The notes beneath the pieces were generated by a model. That model was not told the origin of the DNA, ran no database searches, and worked only from the letters and a program-made list of their open reading frames with translations. Below, one piece after another: positions 10,548-22,307 of a stretch of DNA of 64,000 nucleotides (positions are counted from its first letter, which is position 1; every line of letters starts with the position of its first letter). Source of the DNA: an uncultured Comamonas sp. (GTDB taxonomy: Bacteria; Pseudomonadota; Gammaproteobacteria; Burkholderiales; Burkholderiaceae_C). The stretch covers positions 31,849-95,848 of the forward strand of contig CABIIJ010000058.1 of NCBI GenBank assembly GCA_902175065.1, read 5' to 3'. Position numbers and translations under genes: made by a program.

Positions 10548-10638
10548 AAAGTAGCTTTTTCCGCTGATAAAAAAACGTTTTCAGATATAAAACCATCTGA
10601 AATCATTTATTTAATAGTGGAATAAGCTATTAAATATC
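10548..10638. repeat. Intergenic palindromic repeat, copy 2
   Basis: AGCTTTTTCCGCT...AGTGGAATAAGCT outer arms; TTTCAGAT...ATCTGAAA inner arms. Confidence 0.75.
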
Positions 10639-11413
10639 ACACCGGCTTGAACTGCGCCACCGCGTCGGTAATCAGGCCATCCAGCCCCAGGCCGATCAGG
10701 TACTGCGCTGCCGCCGCGTCATTGACGGTGTAGCCCAGACAGCGCAGGCCCGCGCCGTGGGCCAGGGCGATGGTGTGCGGCGTCCACAGCCCGTAGTTCA
10801 ACACCAGGGCGCAGCACTCCAGACTGACGGCCAGCGCCACGGCGGCGGCGGCATCCGGGTATTCCGCCCGGTCAAAAGCATCCACCAGCAAGCCGCGTGG
10901 CAAATCGGGCGCGGCGGCGCGTGCGCCTTCCAATGCCTGCGGATAGAAGGAGGTCAGCAGCGGCGCGGGCCGATGGCCATCCCGGCCGGCAGGCCACAGG
11001 CGATCGAGCAGCGCCCCCGCCGCCTGCCCCGTCTCCCGCGCCTGGCCGGGGTTGGGCTTGATCTCCACATTCAGCAGCCAGTCCTGCGCCAGGCACGCGT
11101 CCACCAGCGTATGCAGCGTGGGGATGGCCGCCCCGACGCAGGCGGGGCTGTGCCAGCTTCCGGCGTCCAGTTGCGCCAGCTGGCCCATGGTCAGCCGGCC
11201 TGCCGGGCCGTGGCCGTCGGTGGTGCGCTCCAGCGTGTCGTCGTGCAGCAGAAACAGCACGCCGTCGGCAGAAAGGCGGACATCGCACTCGAACATGCGG
11301 TAGCCATGCTGCGCCCCCAGACGGAAGGCGGGCAGGGTGTTTTCCGGGGCCAGCGTGCCCGCGCCGCGATGGGCAATCCAGCGGGGATAGGGCCAGGCAG
11401 AAGTGAACGGCAT
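10637..11413 (-). CDS. ugpQ: Glycerophosphodiester phosphodiesterase
   Basis: WIAHRGAGTLAPENTLPAFRLGAQHGYRMFECDVRLSADGVLFLLHDDTLERTTDGHG; start M at 11413. Confidence 0.9.
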   Translation of the reverse strand: MPFTSAWPYPRWIAHRGAGTLAPENTLPAFRLGAQHGYRMFECDVRLSADGVLFLLHDDTLERTTDGHGPAGRLTMGQLAQLDAGSWHSPACVGAAIPTLHTLVDACLAQDWLLNVEIKPNPGQARETGQAAGALLDRLWPAGRDGHRPAPLLTSFYPQALEGARAAAPDLPRGLLVDAFDRAEYPDAAAAVALAVSLECCALVLNYGLWTPHTIALAHGAGLRCLGYTVNDAAAAQYLIGLGLDGLITDAVAQFKPV

Positions 11414-11563
11414 TTTTCGATGGTAGCCCTGCCCGCTTGCCGGGACAAGCGCCCCCTCGGGGATTACCCCCTGGCTTAAAATCGCCAGCTTTTGAAGTTC
11501 TGGCCGCCTGGCGCCTGCCGCCATGCCCGGCTCCTACCCGGCTTTAGCCCACACCCCACCCCC

Positions 11564-14500
11564 ATGAATGCACCGATTGCACAGTCTGCTGTGCTGGCCG
11601 CCGCAGCACAGCCTGCCCGCCTGCGCGAAATTCCGTACAACTACACCTCGTTTTCCGACAAGGAGATCGTCATTCGCCTGCTGGGGCACCGCGCCTGGGA
11701 GGTGCTGCAACTGCTGCGCTCGGAGCGGCGCACGGGCCGCTCGGCACGGATGCTCTACGAGGTGCTGGGCGATATCTGGGTCGTGCAGCGCAACCCCTAT
11801 CTGCAGGACGACCTGCTGCACAGCAGCGAACGGCGCGGCCAGCTGGTGCAGGCCATGCGCCACCGCATGGCCGAGGTGCAAAAGCGCCGCCGCCCCGAAG
11901 AAGATGCCGAGCGCGATGCCCTGGTGGCCGAGCTGGCCGCTGCCGCCGAGCGCGCCGTGCAGGAATTCGAGCGCATGTTCGCGCAGGCCGGGCGGCTGCG
12001 CGAGCAGGTGCGCAAGACGCTGGGCAGGCTCACGCACAAGGACAACATCAAGTTCGACGGCATGTCCCGCGTCAGCCACGTCACGGACGCCACCGACTGG
12101 CGCGTGGAATACCCCTTCGTCGTCCTGACGCCGGATACCGAGGTGGAAATGGCCGCCCTGGTGCAGGGCTGTATCGAGCTGGAGCTGACCATCATCCCCC
12201 GGGGGGGCGGAACCGGCTACACAGGCGGGGCCATTCCGCTGTCCTGGCGCAGCGTGGTCATCAATACTGAAAAACTCGATGCCATCACCCCCGTAGAGAT
12301 GGTGCAACTGCCCGGTCTGGACAAGCCCGTGCCGACCGTGTGGACCGAAGCCGGTGTGGTCACCCAGCGCGTGGCCGACGCAGCAGAGGATGCTGGCTTT
12401 GTGTTTGCGGTGGATCCCACCTCGATCGAAGCCTCGTGCATTGGCGGCAACATCGCCATGAACGCCGGTGGCAAGAAAGCCGTGCTGTGGGGAACGGCGC
12501 TGGACAACCTGGCCAGCTGGCGCATGGTCACGCCTGACGGGCAGTGGCTGGAAGTGACGCGCGTGAACCACAACCTGGGCAAGATCCACGATGCCGAGAT
12601 GGCCAGCTTTGAACTGCAGTATTTCGAGGCCGACGGCAAAACGCCCATCCGCACCGAGCGCCTGGACATTCCCGGCCACAAATTCCGCAAGGAAGGCCTG
12701 GGCAAGGACGTGACCGACAAATTCCTCAGTGGCCTGCCCGGTGTGCAGAAAGAAGGCACGGACGGGCTGATTACCAGCGCCCGCTGGATCGTGCACCGCA
12801 TGCCTGCGCACACGCGCACCGTGTGCCTAGAGTTTTTCGGTAGCGCCAAGCTGGCCGTGCCCAGCATTGTCGAGATCAAGGACTACATGTTCGAGGAGCA
12901 AAGAAAGCGCAGCGGCAAAAACACCGATGCACAGGGGCCCTCCCCTGTGCTGCTCGCGGGCCTGGAACACCTGGACGACCGCTACCTGAAAGCCGTGGGC
13001 TACGCCACCAAGAGCAAGAAGGGCAACGGCCAGTTGCCCAAGATGGTGCTGGTGGGCGATATCGTGGGCGACGATGCCGACGAGGTGGCCCGTGTCACCA
13101 GCGAAGTGGTGCGCATCGCCAACACGCGCAGCGGCGAAGGCTTTGTCGCCGTCAGCAGCGAGGCGCGGAAAAAATTCTGGCTCGACCGCAAGCGCACCGC
13201 CGCCATTTCCAAGCACACCAACGCCTTCAAGATCAACGAGGACGTGGTCATCCCCCTGCCGCGCATGGCCGAATACACCGACGGCATCGAGCGCATCAAC
13301 ATCGAGCTGTCGCTGCGCAACAAGCTGGCGCTGTGCGATGCCCTGCTGGAGTTTTTCGCCCAGGGCGAACTGCCGCTGGGGCAGAGCGAAGACCGTATCT
13401 CTGCCGCCGAGCTGCTCGAAGACCGCGTACACCAGGCCCAGGCGCTGGTGCAGGAGGTGCGCGCCCAGTGGGCCGACTGGCTGGCCAACGTGGCCACGCT
13501 GTTCCCTGAATTGCAGGAGCACCGCCTGCGTGCCAGCTGGAAAACCCAGCTCAAGGCGCCGATGGCGCACATCTTCAGCGGCCAGGCCTTCCAGCCGGTG
13601 CTGGCCGAACTCAACAAAATCCACCAGCGCGTGCTCAAAGGCCGTGTCTGGGTGGCGCTGCACATGCACGCGGGTGACGGCAACGTCCACACCAACATCC
13701 CCGTGAACAGCGACGACTACGCCATGCTGCAAACCGCGCACGAGGCGGTGGGCCGCATCATGGCGCTGGCCCGCAGCCTGGACGGCGTGATCTCGGGCGA
13801 GCACGGCATCGGCATCACCAAGCTGGAGTTTTTAACGGACGAAGAACTCGCGCCCTTTGCCGATTACAAAAAGCGCATCGACCCGCACGGGCGCTTTAAC
13901 CGGGGCAAGCTCATTCGCGAGAAAAACGGGCTGGTGCCCGCCGAATCCCCGCGCGAAGCGCTGATGTTTGCCGACTTGACCAACGCCTACACGCCTTCGT
14001 TTGGCCTGATGGGCTACGAGTCGATCATCATGCAGCAGAGCGACATCGGCGCGATTGCCGAATCGGTCAAGGACTGCCTGCGCTGCGGCAAGTGCAAGCC
14101 GGTGTGCAACACGCACATTCCCGGCGCCAACCTGCTGTATTCGCCGCGCAACAAGATTCTGGCCACCTCGCTGCTGGTGGAAGCCTTTTTGTACGAGGAG
14201 CAAACGCGCCGGGGTATCTCCAGCCACCATTGGCAAGAGTTTGAGGACGTGGCCGAGCACTGCACCCTGTGCCATAAGTGCTTTACGCCCTGCCCGGTGA
14301 AGATCGACTTTGGCGACGTGTCCATGAACATGCGCAACCTGCTGCGCAAGATGGATAAAAAAAGCTTCAACCCCGGCAGCAAGTTGGCCATGGCGCTTTT
14401 GAACACCACCGAGCCGCAAACCATCAAGTTGCTGCGCAGCGGCGTGGTTGGCGTCGGCTACAAGGCCCAGCGGCTGGCGGTGGACGTGCTCAAAACCGTG

Positions 14501-15490
14501 GCCAAGCCGCAAATGCAACGCCCCCCGGCCACCGTGGGCAAGGCCAGCATCAAAGAGCAGGTGATCCACTTCGTGAACAAAAAGCTGCCCGGCGGCCTGC
14601 CCACGAAAACCGCCCGCGCGCTGCTGGACATTGAGGACAAGGACTACATCCCCATCATCCGCAACCCGCAGACCACCTCCTCGGACACCGAGGCGGTGTT
14701 CTACTTCCCCGGCTGCGGCTCCGAGCGGCTGTTCAGCCAGGTTGGCCTGGCCACTCAGGCCATGCTGTGGCACGCGGGCGTGCAGACGGTGATGCCACCG
14801 GGCTACATGTGCTGCGGCTACCCGCAGCGCGGCGGCGGCCAGTTCGAGCAGGCGGACAAGATGATCACCGACAACCGGGTGCAATTCCACCGCCTGTCCA
14901 CCACGCTGAACTACCTGGACATCAAGACCGTCGTCGTCTCCTGCGGCACCTGCTACGACCAGTTGGCCGGCTACCAGTTCGACCAGATCTTCCCCGGCTG
15001 CCGCATCGTGGACATCCATGAATACCTGCTGGAAAAAGGCATCACGCTACCGGCAGGCCAGGGCGGCTACCTGTACCACGAACCCTGCCACAACCCCATG
15101 AAGCAGGGCGACTCGATGCAGACCGTGCGTGCCCTGGTGGGCGACAAGGTGCTCAAAAGCGACCGCTGCTGCGGCGAATCGGGCACGCTGGGCGTCTCGC
15201 GCCCGGACATCTCCACGCAAATCCGCTACCGCAAGGAGCAGGAAATCCGCAAGGGCGAAGCCCAGCTGCGCGACAGCGGCGCCGTCGGCGCCACCGACAA
15301 CATCAAGATCCTGACGAGCTGCCCCAGCTGCCTGCAAGGCGTCTCGCGCTACGCCAACGACTTGCAGACCGGCCTGCTGGAAGCGGACTACATCGTCATC
15401 GAGATGTGCAACCAGATCCTCGGCAAGGACTGGCTGCCCGAATTCGTGCAACGCGCCAACAACGGCGGGATCGAGAAGGTGCTGCTATGA
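11564..15490 (+). CDS. DUF3683/FAD-linked oxidase/Fe-S oxidoreductase fusion (GlcD-GlcF-like)
   Basis: FAD-binding [28 protein letters not shown]; ferredoxin motifs [12 protein letters not shown] and [15 protein letters not shown] domains [10 protein letters not shown] and CCGESGTLG. Confidence 0.9.
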   Translation: MNAPIAQSAVLAAAAQPARLREIPYNYTSFSDKEIVIRLLGHRAWEVLQLLRSERRTGRSARMLYEVLGDIWVVQRNPYLQDDLLHSSERRGQLVQAMRHRMAEVQKRRRPEEDAERDALVAELAAAAERAVQEFERMFAQAGRLREQVRKTLGRLTHKDNIKFDGMSRVSHVTDATDWRVEYPFVVLTPDTEVEMAALVQGCIELELTIIPRGGGTGYTGGAIPLSWRSVVINTEKLDAITPVEMVQLPGLDKPVPTVWTEAGVVTQRVADAAEDAGFVFAVDPTSIEASCIGGNIAMNAGGKKAVLWGTALDNLASWRMVTPDGQWLEVTRVNHNLGKIHDAEMASFELQYFEADGKTPIRTERLDIPGHKFRKEGLGKDVTDKFLSGLPGVQKEGTDGLITSARWIVHRMPAHTRTVCLEFFGSAKLAVPSIVEIKDYMFEEQRKRSGKNTDAQGPSPVLLAGLEHLDDRYLKAVGYATKSKKGNGQLPKMVLVGDIVGDDADEVARVTSEVVRIANTRSGEGFVAVSSEARKKFWLDRKRTAAISKHTNAFKINEDVVIPLPRMAEYTDGIERINIELSLRNKLALCDALLEFFAQGELPLGQSEDRISAAELLEDRVHQAQALVQEVRAQWADWLANVATLFPELQEHRLRASWKTQLKAPMAHIFSGQAFQPVLAELNKIHQRVLKGRVWVALHMHAGDGNVHTNIPVNSDDYAMLQTAHEAVGRIMALARSLDGVISGEHGIGITKLEFLTDEELAPFADYKKRIDPHGRFNRGKLIREKNGLVPAESPREALMFADLTNAYTPSFGLMGYESIIMQQSDIGAIAESVKDCLRCGKCKPVCNTHIPGANLLYSPRNKILATSLLVEAFLYEEQTRRGISSHHWQEFEDVAEHCTLCHKCFTPCPVKIDFGDVSMNMRNLLRKMDKKSFNPGSKLAMALLNTTEPQTIKLLRSGVVGVGYKAQRLAVDVLKTVAKPQMQRPPATVGKASIKEQVIHFVNKKLPGGLPTKTARALLDIEDKDYIPIIRNPQTTSSDTEAVFYFPGCGSERLFSQVGLATQAMLWHAGVQTVMPPGYMCCGYPQRGGGQFEQADKMITDNRVQFHRLSTTLNYLDIKTVVVSCGTCYDQLAGYQFDQIFPGCRIVDIHEYLLEKGITLPAGQGGYLYHEPCHNPMKQGDSMQTVRALVGDKVLKSDRCCGESGTLGVSRPDISTQIRYRKEQEIRKGEAQLRDSGAVGATDNIKILTSCPSCLQGVSRYANDLQTGLLEADYIVIEMCNQILGKDWLPEFVQRANNGGIEKVLL

Positions 15491-15915
15491 CCGACTGTGT
15501 GCTGTGCCAGGAACCGGGCGGCCAGCCCATCTGGCAAGGCGAAAAACTGCGCCTGATCCGCGCCGACGAGGCGGGCTTTCCCGCCTTCTACCGCATCGTC
15601 TGGAACGCGCATGTGGCCGAGTTCTCCGACCTCGGCGCGGCCGAGCGCCGGCACTGCATGGACGCCGTGGCGCTGGTCGAGCAGACCCTGCGCCAGCAAC
15701 TGCACCCCACCAAGATCAACCTCGCCGCGCTGGGCAACGTCGTGCCGCACCTGCACTGGCACATCATTGCCCGCTACGACTGGGACAGCCACTTTCCCGC
15801 CCCCGTCTGGGCCAGCGCCCAGCGCCCGCGCGATAGCGAGCGTGAAGCCGCCGTGGCCGCGCAACTGCCCGCCGTGGATGCAGCGCTGCAACAGGCTTTT
15901 GCCGGGTTTGAATGA
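15487..15915 (+). CDS. HIT family protein
   Basis: ATGA overlap with the upstream stop; [15 protein letters not shown] motif. Confidence 0.9.
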   Translation: MTDCVLCQEPGGQPIWQGEKLRLIRADEAGFPAFYRIVWNAHVAEFSDLGAAERRHCMDAVALVEQTLRQQLHPTKINLAALGNVVPHLHWHIIARYDWDSHFPAPVWASAQRPRDSEREAAVAAQLPAVDAALQQAFAGFE

Positions 15916-16012
15916 AAACAAGAGCTGCTTTCACAGATAAACAAACGATTTCATATATCTTCATCCTTGAAAACAAGGATATATCAGCGGAAACAGCTCC
16001 TTTTTTAGCAAA
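15914..16012. repeat. Intergenic palindromic repeat, copy 3 (divergent inner arm)
   Basis: GAGCTGCTTTCACAG...CAGCGGAAACAGCTCCTTTTTT; inner ATCCTT/AAGGAT. Confidence 0.65.
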
Positions 16013-16015
16013 GAT

Positions 16016-16456
16016 ATGACCACCCCCATCCCCCAATCCATCGACGTCCTGCTCGAATCCCGCGTGCTGGAGCTGGGCTACGCCGACGGCACCGTGCTGG
16101 CGCTGCCGTTCGAGTTCCTGCGCGTGTATTCCCCCTCCGCCGAAGTCATGGGCCACGGCCCCGGCCAGGAGACGCTGCAGACCGGCAAGCGCTGCGTAGA
16201 GATCGTGGATTTGCAAACCGTCGGCCACTACGCCATCCAGCCCAGCTTCAGCGACGGGCACCAGAGCGGCATCTTCACCTGGGACTACCTCTACCGCCTG
16301 GGCACGCAAAAAGATGCGCTGTGGCAGGAATACCTGGACCGCCTGGCCGCCGCCGGCAAAGACCGCGACCAGCCCATGCCCGGCCAGAAAAACGGGCACC
16401 CAAACGGACACACAGGCAGCCACAGTTGCGGCAGCGGCGGCTGCGGCGGCCATTAA
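16016..16456 (+). CDS. DUF971 / gamma-butyrobetaine hydroxylase-like N-terminal domain protein with His/Cys/Gly-rich tail
   Basis: LELGYADGTVLALPFEFLRVYSPSAEVMGHG; tail GHPNGHTGSHSCGSGGCGGH. Confidence 0.85.
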   Translation: MTTPIPQSIDVLLESRVLELGYADGTVLALPFEFLRVYSPSAEVMGHGPGQETLQTGKRCVEIVDLQTVGHYAIQPSFSDGHQSGIFTWDYLYRLGTQKDALWQEYLDRLAAAGKDRDQPMPGQKNGHPNGHTGSHSCGSGGCGGH

Positions 16457-16486
16457 GATCAGGCGTTCGAGAACGAAAGACCCCCC

Positions 16487-17218
16487 ATGAGCAGCACCCA
16501 TTTTGGTTTTGAAACCGTCGATGAAAACGACAAGGCCCGGCGCGTGCGCGGCGTGTTTGATTCCGTCGCCAGCAAATACGACATCATGAACGACCTGATG
16601 TCCGGCGGCCTGCACCGCGCCTGGAAGGCGTACACCATCATGGTGGCCAACCTCAAGGAAGGCGACCAGGTACTGGACATCGCCGGCGGCACCGGCGATC
16701 TGTCGCTGGCCTTTGCCAAAAAGGTCGGCACCACCGGCCGCGTGGTGCATACCGACATCAACGAAGCCATGCTGCGCGTGGGCCGCGACCGCCTGCTGGA
16801 CAAGGGCATCATCCTGCCCACCGTGGTCTGCGATGCGGAGAAACTGCCCTTCCCCGACCAGCACTTCAACCTGGTCAGCGTCGCCTTCGGCCTGCGCAAC
16901 ATGACGCACAAGGACGCCGCGCTGAAGGAAATGTGCCGGGTTCTGAAGCCGGGCGGGAAACTTCTGGTGCTGGAGTTCTCTAAAGTCGCCAAGCCGCTGG
17001 AAAAGGCCTACGACTGGTACTCCTTCAACATCCTGCCGCGCCTGGGTTCCATGGTGGCGGGCGATGCCGACAGCTACCGCTACCTGGCCGAATCCATCCG
17101 GATGCACCCCGGCCAGCAGGAATTGAAGGCGCTGATGCAGCAAGCCGGTTTCGGCCACGTCGATTACCACAACATGACCGCCGGGGTCGTCGCCCTGCAC
17201 GTCGGGATCAAGTGCTGA
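16487..17218 (+). CDS. ubiE: Demethylmenaquinone methyltransferase / 2-methoxy-6-polyprenyl-1,4-benzoquinol methylase
   Basis: [43 protein letters not shown]. Confidence 0.96.
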   Translation: MSSTHFGFETVDENDKARRVRGVFDSVASKYDIMNDLMSGGLHRAWKAYTIMVANLKEGDQVLDIAGGTGDLSLAFAKKVGTTGRVVHTDINEAMLRVGRDRLLDKGIILPTVVCDAEKLPFPDQHFNLVSVAFGLRNMTHKDAALKEMCRVLKPGGKLLVLEFSKVAKPLEKAYDWYSFNILPRLGSMVAGDADSYRYLAESIRMHPGQQELKALMQQAGFGHVDYHNMTAGVVALHVGIKC

Positions 17219-17332
17219 ACCCATCCGAGTTGTTGTTAAAAAACGACAACCCGGAAAAGAACGCATTGCCCGGCCCGCAGGTTTTCCTGGATAACCTTAA
17301 AACTTGAATTTCTTTTATTTTTGGAGCAAACA

Positions 17333-18322
17333 ATGAAAAAACTATGGGTGGTGACTTTGACCACAGCGCTGCTGCTTGCGCAACCGCTGGCCGAAGCCAA
17401 ACGCCTGGGTGGTGGCGGCTCGTTCGGCCGTCAGTCCAGTAACGTAACCCAGCGCCAGGCCACCCCGCCTGCGGCCCCCGCACGCCAGCAGAATGCCCAA
17501 CAGCAACCGGCACAAAAACCCGGGCAGGCCAACGCCGCCCAGACCCCGGCCAAGAAACCCTGGGGCGCCATGCTCGGCGGTCTGGCCGCCGGCCTGGGCC
17601 TGGCCTGGCTGGCCAACAGCCTGGGGCTGGGCGAGGCCTTCGGCAACATCCTGCTGATCGGCCTGCTGGTCATGGCCGCTCTGGCCATCTTCGGCATGAT
17701 CAAGCGCCGCAGCCAGAACGCTGCCGCCGCACCTGCGCCCTTCGCCTTCCAGGGCGGCCCCACCCCGGCCGCGGCAGGCGGCAACGTCTTCAACCCGCCG
17801 CAATACAAGCCGGAAAAAGTCGGCAACGACGCCTCGGCCCGCCCCTGGGAGCAATTCGGTCAGGCCGCACCGGCCTCATCGACAACAGGCGGCAGCATGA
17901 TCGGCGCCGCCCTGGCCGGTTCGCAGACCTGGGGCATTCCGGCGGACTTCGACACCGCCGGCTTCATCACCGCCGCCAAGCGCAACTACCTGAGCCTGCA
18001 ATCCGCCTGGGATGCCGGTGACCTGGACACCCTGCGTTCCATGATGACCGACGACATGCTGGACGAAGTGCGCCAGCAACTGGCCGAACGCGAGGCCGAA
18101 GCCAACGGCGCCGCCAACGTCACCGAAATCGAAGGGCTGGAAGCGCAGCTGCTGGGCATCGAAGACCAGGGCGACGTGTACCTGGCCAGCGTGGAGTTCT
18201 CCGGCATGAGCCGGGAAGACCTGGGCGCGGGCCTGAGCCCCTTCCGCGAAGTGTGGAACATGGCCAAACCCAAATCGGGCAACGGCGGCTGGCTGGTGGC
18301 CGGGCTGCAGACGCTGGGCTGA
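17333..18322 (+). CDS. Tim44-like domain protein
   Basis: Signal peptide, GGGGSFGRQSS, transmembrane segments and C-terminal Tim44-like region. Confidence 0.88.
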   Translation: MKKLWVVTLTTALLLAQPLAEAKRLGGGGSFGRQSSNVTQRQATPPAAPARQQNAQQQPAQKPGQANAAQTPAKKPWGAMLGGLAAGLGLAWLANSLGLGEAFGNILLIGLLVMAALAIFGMIKRRSQNAAAAPAPFAFQGGPTPAAAGGNVFNPPQYKPEKVGNDASARPWEQFGQAAPASSTTGGSMIGAALAGSQTWGIPADFDTAGFITAAKRNYLSLQSAWDAGDLDTLRSMMTDDMLDEVRQQLAEREAEANGAANVTEIEGLEAQLLGIEDQGDVYLASVEFSGMSREDLGAGLSPFREVWNMAKPKSGNGGWLVAGLQTLG

Positions 18323-18383
18323 ACACGCTGCATCCACGGCGGCCACCAGGGCCGCTGTGGAATGCGCGGATAATCGGGGGACT

Positions 18384-18935
18384 ATGGCAACACAGTCCCC
18401 CTTTTCTTTGCTCGGCAGCCTGGCCGAGCGTGCCGCCCAAGCCGTGCAGCCGCCGGCCTGGTTCGTTTCGGAAACCCAGCAACGCGTGGTGCTGTTCCTC
18501 AACCACGTCCTGATGCAGGAACCCCAGGCCATGGAGCGCCTGGTGCGCCAGACCGGCCGCACCGCGCTGGTGCAGTGGCGGCAATTCTCGATGGCGCTGG
18601 TCGTCACCCCGGCCGGCCTGTTCAATCTGGCTGCCGAAGGGGCCCGGCCCGATCTGCGCCTGGAGGTGCTGGATGCCAACCCCCTGGCCCTGGCGCAAAC
18701 CGCCCTGCGCGGTGACAAACCCGCCATTCGCATCGAGGGCGACGTGCAACTGGCCGCCGAGATCAACTGGCTGGTGGAAAACGTGCGCTGGGATGTGGAG
18801 GAAGACCTGGCCCGCGTCATCGGCGACGTACCCGCGCACACCCTGGCGAATCTGGCCCTGGCCGCTGCCGGCGCGGTGCGCCAGTTCGTCGGCAAGGCCA
18901 AGGGCGGGGCGGCCAGCGCCCAGCACCTGGCGTAA
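18384..18935 (+). CDS. ubiJ: Ubiquinone biosynthesis accessory factor UbiJ-like (SCP2 domain)
   Basis: Located directly upstream of ubiB; IRIEGDVQLAAEINWLVENVRWDVEEDLARVIGD. Confidence 0.85.
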   Translation: MATQSPFSLLGSLAERAAQAVQPPAWFVSETQQRVVLFLNHVLMQEPQAMERLVRQTGRTALVQWRQFSMALVVTPAGLFNLAAEGARPDLRLEVLDANPLALAQTALRGDKPAIRIEGDVQLAAEINWLVENVRWDVEEDLARVIGDVPAHTLANLALAAAGAVRQFVGKAKGGAASAQHLA

Positions 18936-18950
18936 AGCGCAGCAAGCACT

Positions 18951-20516
18951 ATGGGTCGCTTTTTTCGCGCATGGGCCATTGTCTGGGTGGTGCTGCGTTA
19001 TGGCCTCGACGAGCTGGTGCTCTCCAGCTTCCAGCACCCCTGGCTGAACCTGCTGCGGCGCATCGTCACCGTGGGCCGCAAGCTGGATGCGCCACGCGGC
19101 CAGCGGCTGCGCCAGGCGCTGGAGGAACTGGGGCCGATCTTCGTCAAGTTCGGCCAGGTGCTGTCCACGCGCCGCGACCTGCTGCCGCCCGATGTGGCCG
19201 AGGAGCTGGCCAAGCTGCAGGACCGGGTGCCGCCCTTCGATCCGCAGATTGCGGTGGAGACGATCGAAAAGTCCTTCCGCAAGCCGCTGGGTGAAATTTT
19301 CCTGCGCTTCGAGCGCCAGCCGGTGGCCAGTGCCTCCATCGCCCAGGTGCATTTCGCCACCATCCGCGCCCGCGACGGGCATGAGCGCGAAGTGGCCGTG
19401 AAGGTGCTGCGCCCGGGCATGAAGCGCGTCATCGACAAGGATCTGGCGCTGATGCACATGATGGCCGGCTGGGTGGAAAAGCTCTCGGCCGACGGCAAGC
19501 GCCTGAAGCCGCGCGAAGTGGTGGCCGAGTTCGACACCTACCTCAACGACGAGCTGGACCTGGTGCGCGAAGCGGCCAACGCCGCGCAGTTGCGCCGCAA
19601 CATGGCGGGGCTGGATTTGCTGCTGGTGCCGGAAATTTTCTGGGACTTCTGCCATACCGACGTGATGGTGATGGAGCGGATGCACGGCGTGCCCATCAGC
19701 CAGGTCGAAAAGCTGCGCGAGGCCGGGGTGGACATCCCCAAGCTGGCCCGCGACGGGGTGACGATCTTCTTCACCCAGGTGTTCCGCGACGGCTTTTTCC
19801 ACGCCGACATGCACCCGGGCAACATCATGGTGAGCCTGGCGCCCGAGACCTTCGGGCGCTACATCTCGCTGGATTTCGGCATCGTCGGGGCGCTGACCGA
19901 GTTCGACAAGGAATACCTGGCGCAGAACTTCACCGCCTTCTTTCGCCGCGACTACAAGCGCGTGGCCGAGCTGCACATCGAAAGCGGCTGGGTGCCCGCC
20001 ACGACGCGGGTGGAGGCGCTGGAGGCAGCGATCCGCAGCGTGTGCGAACCCTACTTCGACCGCCCGCTGGCCGAGATTTCGCTGGGCATGGTGCTGATGC
20101 GGCTGTTCCAGACCTCGCGGCGCTTTCAGGTGGAGATCCAGCCGCAGCTGGTGCTGCTGCAAAAGACGCTGCTCAACATCGAGGGGCTGGGCCGCCAGCT
20201 CGACCCCAACCTGGATTTGTGGAGCACGGCCAAGCCTTTCCTGGAGAAGTGGATGCTGGAGCAAATGGGCCCGCAGCGCCTGTGGAGCGAGATCAAGGCA
20301 CAGGCGCCGCGCTACGCCAAGATCCTGCCCGACCTGCCGCGCCTGCTGCACACCTATCTGCAACGCCAGGATGACGGCCAGCAGCAACTCGCCCGCGCCC
20401 TGCTGCAGGAACAGCGGCGCACCAACCGCCTGCTGCAAGGGCTGATGTACGGCGGCCTGGGTTTCGTGCTGGGGCTGATCGTCACGCAGGTGCTGGTGCG
20501 CATCCGGCTGTTCTGA
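18951..20516 (+). CDS. ubiB: Ubiquinone biosynthesis regulatory protein kinase UbiB
   Basis: [52 protein letters not shown]-terminal TM helix. Confidence 0.96.
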   Translation: MGRFFRAWAIVWVVLRYGLDELVLSSFQHPWLNLLRRIVTVGRKLDAPRGQRLRQALEELGPIFVKFGQVLSTRRDLLPPDVAEELAKLQDRVPPFDPQIAVETIEKSFRKPLGEIFLRFERQPVASASIAQVHFATIRARDGHEREVAVKVLRPGMKRVIDKDLALMHMMAGWVEKLSADGKRLKPREVVAEFDTYLNDELDLVREAANAAQLRRNMAGLDLLLVPEIFWDFCHTDVMVMERMHGVPISQVEKLREAGVDIPKLARDGVTIFFTQVFRDGFFHADMHPGNIMVSLAPETFGRYISLDFGIVGALTEFDKEYLAQNFTAFFRRDYKRVAELHIESGWVPATTRVEALEAAIRSVCEPYFDRPLAEISLGMVLMRLFQTSRRFQVEIQPQLVLLQKTLLNIEGLGRQLDPNLDLWSTAKPFLEKWMLEQMGPQRLWSEIKAQAPRYAKILPDLPRLLHTYLQRQDDGQQQLARALLQEQRRTNRLLQGLMYGGLGFVLGLIVTQVLVRIRLF

Positions 20517-20535
20517 ACAAGCATTAAAAAAACAA

Positions 20536-20620
20536 GAGCTTCTTCCGCTGGCATACACTGGATTTCAGGCATAAAACACCTTGAAATCCTTGTATACCTA
20601 GCGGAAGAAGCTCCTTTTTT
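20536..20620. repeat. Intergenic palindromic repeat, copy 4
   Basis: Perfect 14 bp outer arms GAGCTTCTTCCGCT/AGCGGAAGAAGCTC; inner TGGATTTCA/TTGAAATCC; flanking A run and terminal CTTTTTT. Confidence 0.85.
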
Positions 20621-20751
20621 ATTGCATTGCACATTAACTGTCGCAATAAGCCGACAACGGCAGTTTTTCATCCCGCAACCGCCGCGATGTGTTGATAATC
20701 GCCCGTCCCGTAATCTGGCGTAACCGTTTCTCACTTGGGAGTTGCCCTGCC

Positions 20752-22218
20752 ATGTTGATCGCTTTTATCGCGGCCTACCTGCTGGTATCGATTGCCATCG
20801 GCCTCATTGCCGCCCGCCGTGTCCACAGCACCGCCGACTACGCCGTGGCCGGACGCTCGCTGCCGCTGTACATGGTCGTGGCGACCACGTTTGCCACCTG
20901 GTTCGGCTCGGAGCTGGTGCTGGGCGTCTCGGCCCAGTTCGTGCAGGAAGGGCTGGGCGGCGTGGTGGAAGACCCCTTCGGCGCGGGCATGTGCCTGGTG
21001 CTGGTCGGCCTGTTCTTCGCCTACAAGCTCTACAAGAAAAACCTCATCACCATCGGCGACTATTACCGCCTGCGCTTTGGCCGCACGGTGGAGATTCTGT
21101 GCTCCATCATCATCATCTTCAGCTACCTGGGCTGGGTGGCGGCGCAGGTGGCGGCGCTGGGGCTGGTGTTCAACCTGCTCACGCAGGGGGCCATGTCGAT
21201 CACTGCCGGGATGGTGCTGGGCACGCTGATCGTGCTGGTCTACACCCTGTACGGCGGCATGTGGTCGGTGGCGATCACCGATCTGGTACAGATGGTGGTG
21301 ATCTGCGCGGGCCTGCTGGCGATTGCCTGGTTTGCCGCCGATCTGGCCGGCGGCACGGCCCGCGTCGTCGATTACGCCGCGACGGAGGGCAAGCTGCGCT
21401 TCCTGCCGGAGAACGCCGACGGCAAGACCTGGCTGTTCTTCATCGCCGCCGGCATCACCATGATGCTCGGCTCCATCCCGCAGCAGGACGTGTTCCAGCG
21501 CGTCATGTCGTCCAGGGACGCCACCGTGGCGCAACTGGGGCCGATCATCGGCGGCTCGCTCTACATCCTGTTTGCCTTCGTGCCGATGTTCATCGTCACC
21601 GCCGCCGTGCTGGTCATGCCCGAAGGCGTGCAGGCGCTGATGGCGGAAGACCCGCAGAAAATCCTGCCCGCCCTGGTCATGAACCACATGCCGCTGGCGC
21701 TGCAGATCGCCTTCTTCGGGGCGCTGCTGTCGGCCATCATGTCCACCGCCTCGGCCACCATGCTGGCACCGTCCACCGCCTTCGTGGAGAACGTGCTGCG
21801 CAATATCCGCCCGGGCCTGAGCGATGCGCAGACCCTCAAGGCCATGCGCATTTCGGTGCTGGTGTTCACCGTCTGCGTGCTGGTGTACGCCATCACCATG
21901 CAGGACAGCTCGATCTACGAAATGGTCTCCGGCGCCTACCAGGTGCCGCTGGTCGGCGCATTCATCCCGCTGGTGTTCGGCCTGTACTGGAAGCGGGCCA
22001 CCACCCAGGGAGCCATTGCCGCCATCGTGCTGGGCATCGGCGTGTGGCTGCTGTTCATTGCCGTGCCGGGCTGGTCGGACGCCTTCCCGCAGCAACTGGC
22101 GGGCCTGCTGGCCGCCGTGGGCGGCATGGTGGCCGGCTCCCTGGCACCGCAGTGGCTGGACGACCGGCAGGAATCGGTCGTGCATTACGAATCGGATCCC
22201 ATGGCCCAGTTGGCCTGA
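20752..22218 (+). CDS. Sodium:solute symporter family protein
   Basis: Multi-TM SSS family; ADYAVAGRSLPLYMVVATTFATWFGSELVLG. Confidence 0.9.
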   Translation: MLIAFIAAYLLVSIAIGLIAARRVHSTADYAVAGRSLPLYMVVATTFATWFGSELVLGVSAQFVQEGLGGVVEDPFGAGMCLVLVGLFFAYKLYKKNLITIGDYYRLRFGRTVEILCSIIIIFSYLGWVAAQVAALGLVFNLLTQGAMSITAGMVLGTLIVLVYTLYGGMWSVAITDLVQMVVICAGLLAIAWFAADLAGGTARVVDYAATEGKLRFLPENADGKTWLFFIAAGITMMLGSIPQQDVFQRVMSSRDATVAQLGPIIGGSLYILFAFVPMFIVTAAVLVMPEGVQALMAEDPQKILPALVMNHMPLALQIAFFGALLSAIMSTASATMLAPSTAFVENVLRNIRPGLSDAQTLKAMRISVLVFTVCVLVYAITMQDSSIYEMVSGAYQVPLVGAFIPLVFGLYWKRATTQGAIAAIVLGIGVWLLFIAVPGWSDAFPQQLAGLLAAVGGMVAGSLAPQWLDDRQESVVHYESDPMAQLA

Positions 22219-22307
22219 GCACGCCAATCGCCGCAGGAGAAACCCTGAGCCAACCGCCTTGCCTATAATCGAGGGTTTTGGAAAATTTCCCGATTTTCTT
22301 TTCCCCT

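Noticed and set aside
11564-15490. The fusion dehydrogenase considered as two frameshifted genes
   Set aside because: One uninterrupted frame covers all domains, so it is a genuine fusion rather than an assembly error.
18120-20558. 812 aa antisense ORF over ubiJ-ubiB
   Set aside because: Shadow ORF over conserved ubiquinone genes.
20536-20613. Palindromes considered as multi-branched (cloverleaf) RNAs
   Set aside because: In the best copies (4 and 5) the outer and inner arms stack into one nearly continuous long hairpin with small internal loops, so a single stem is the simpler model.
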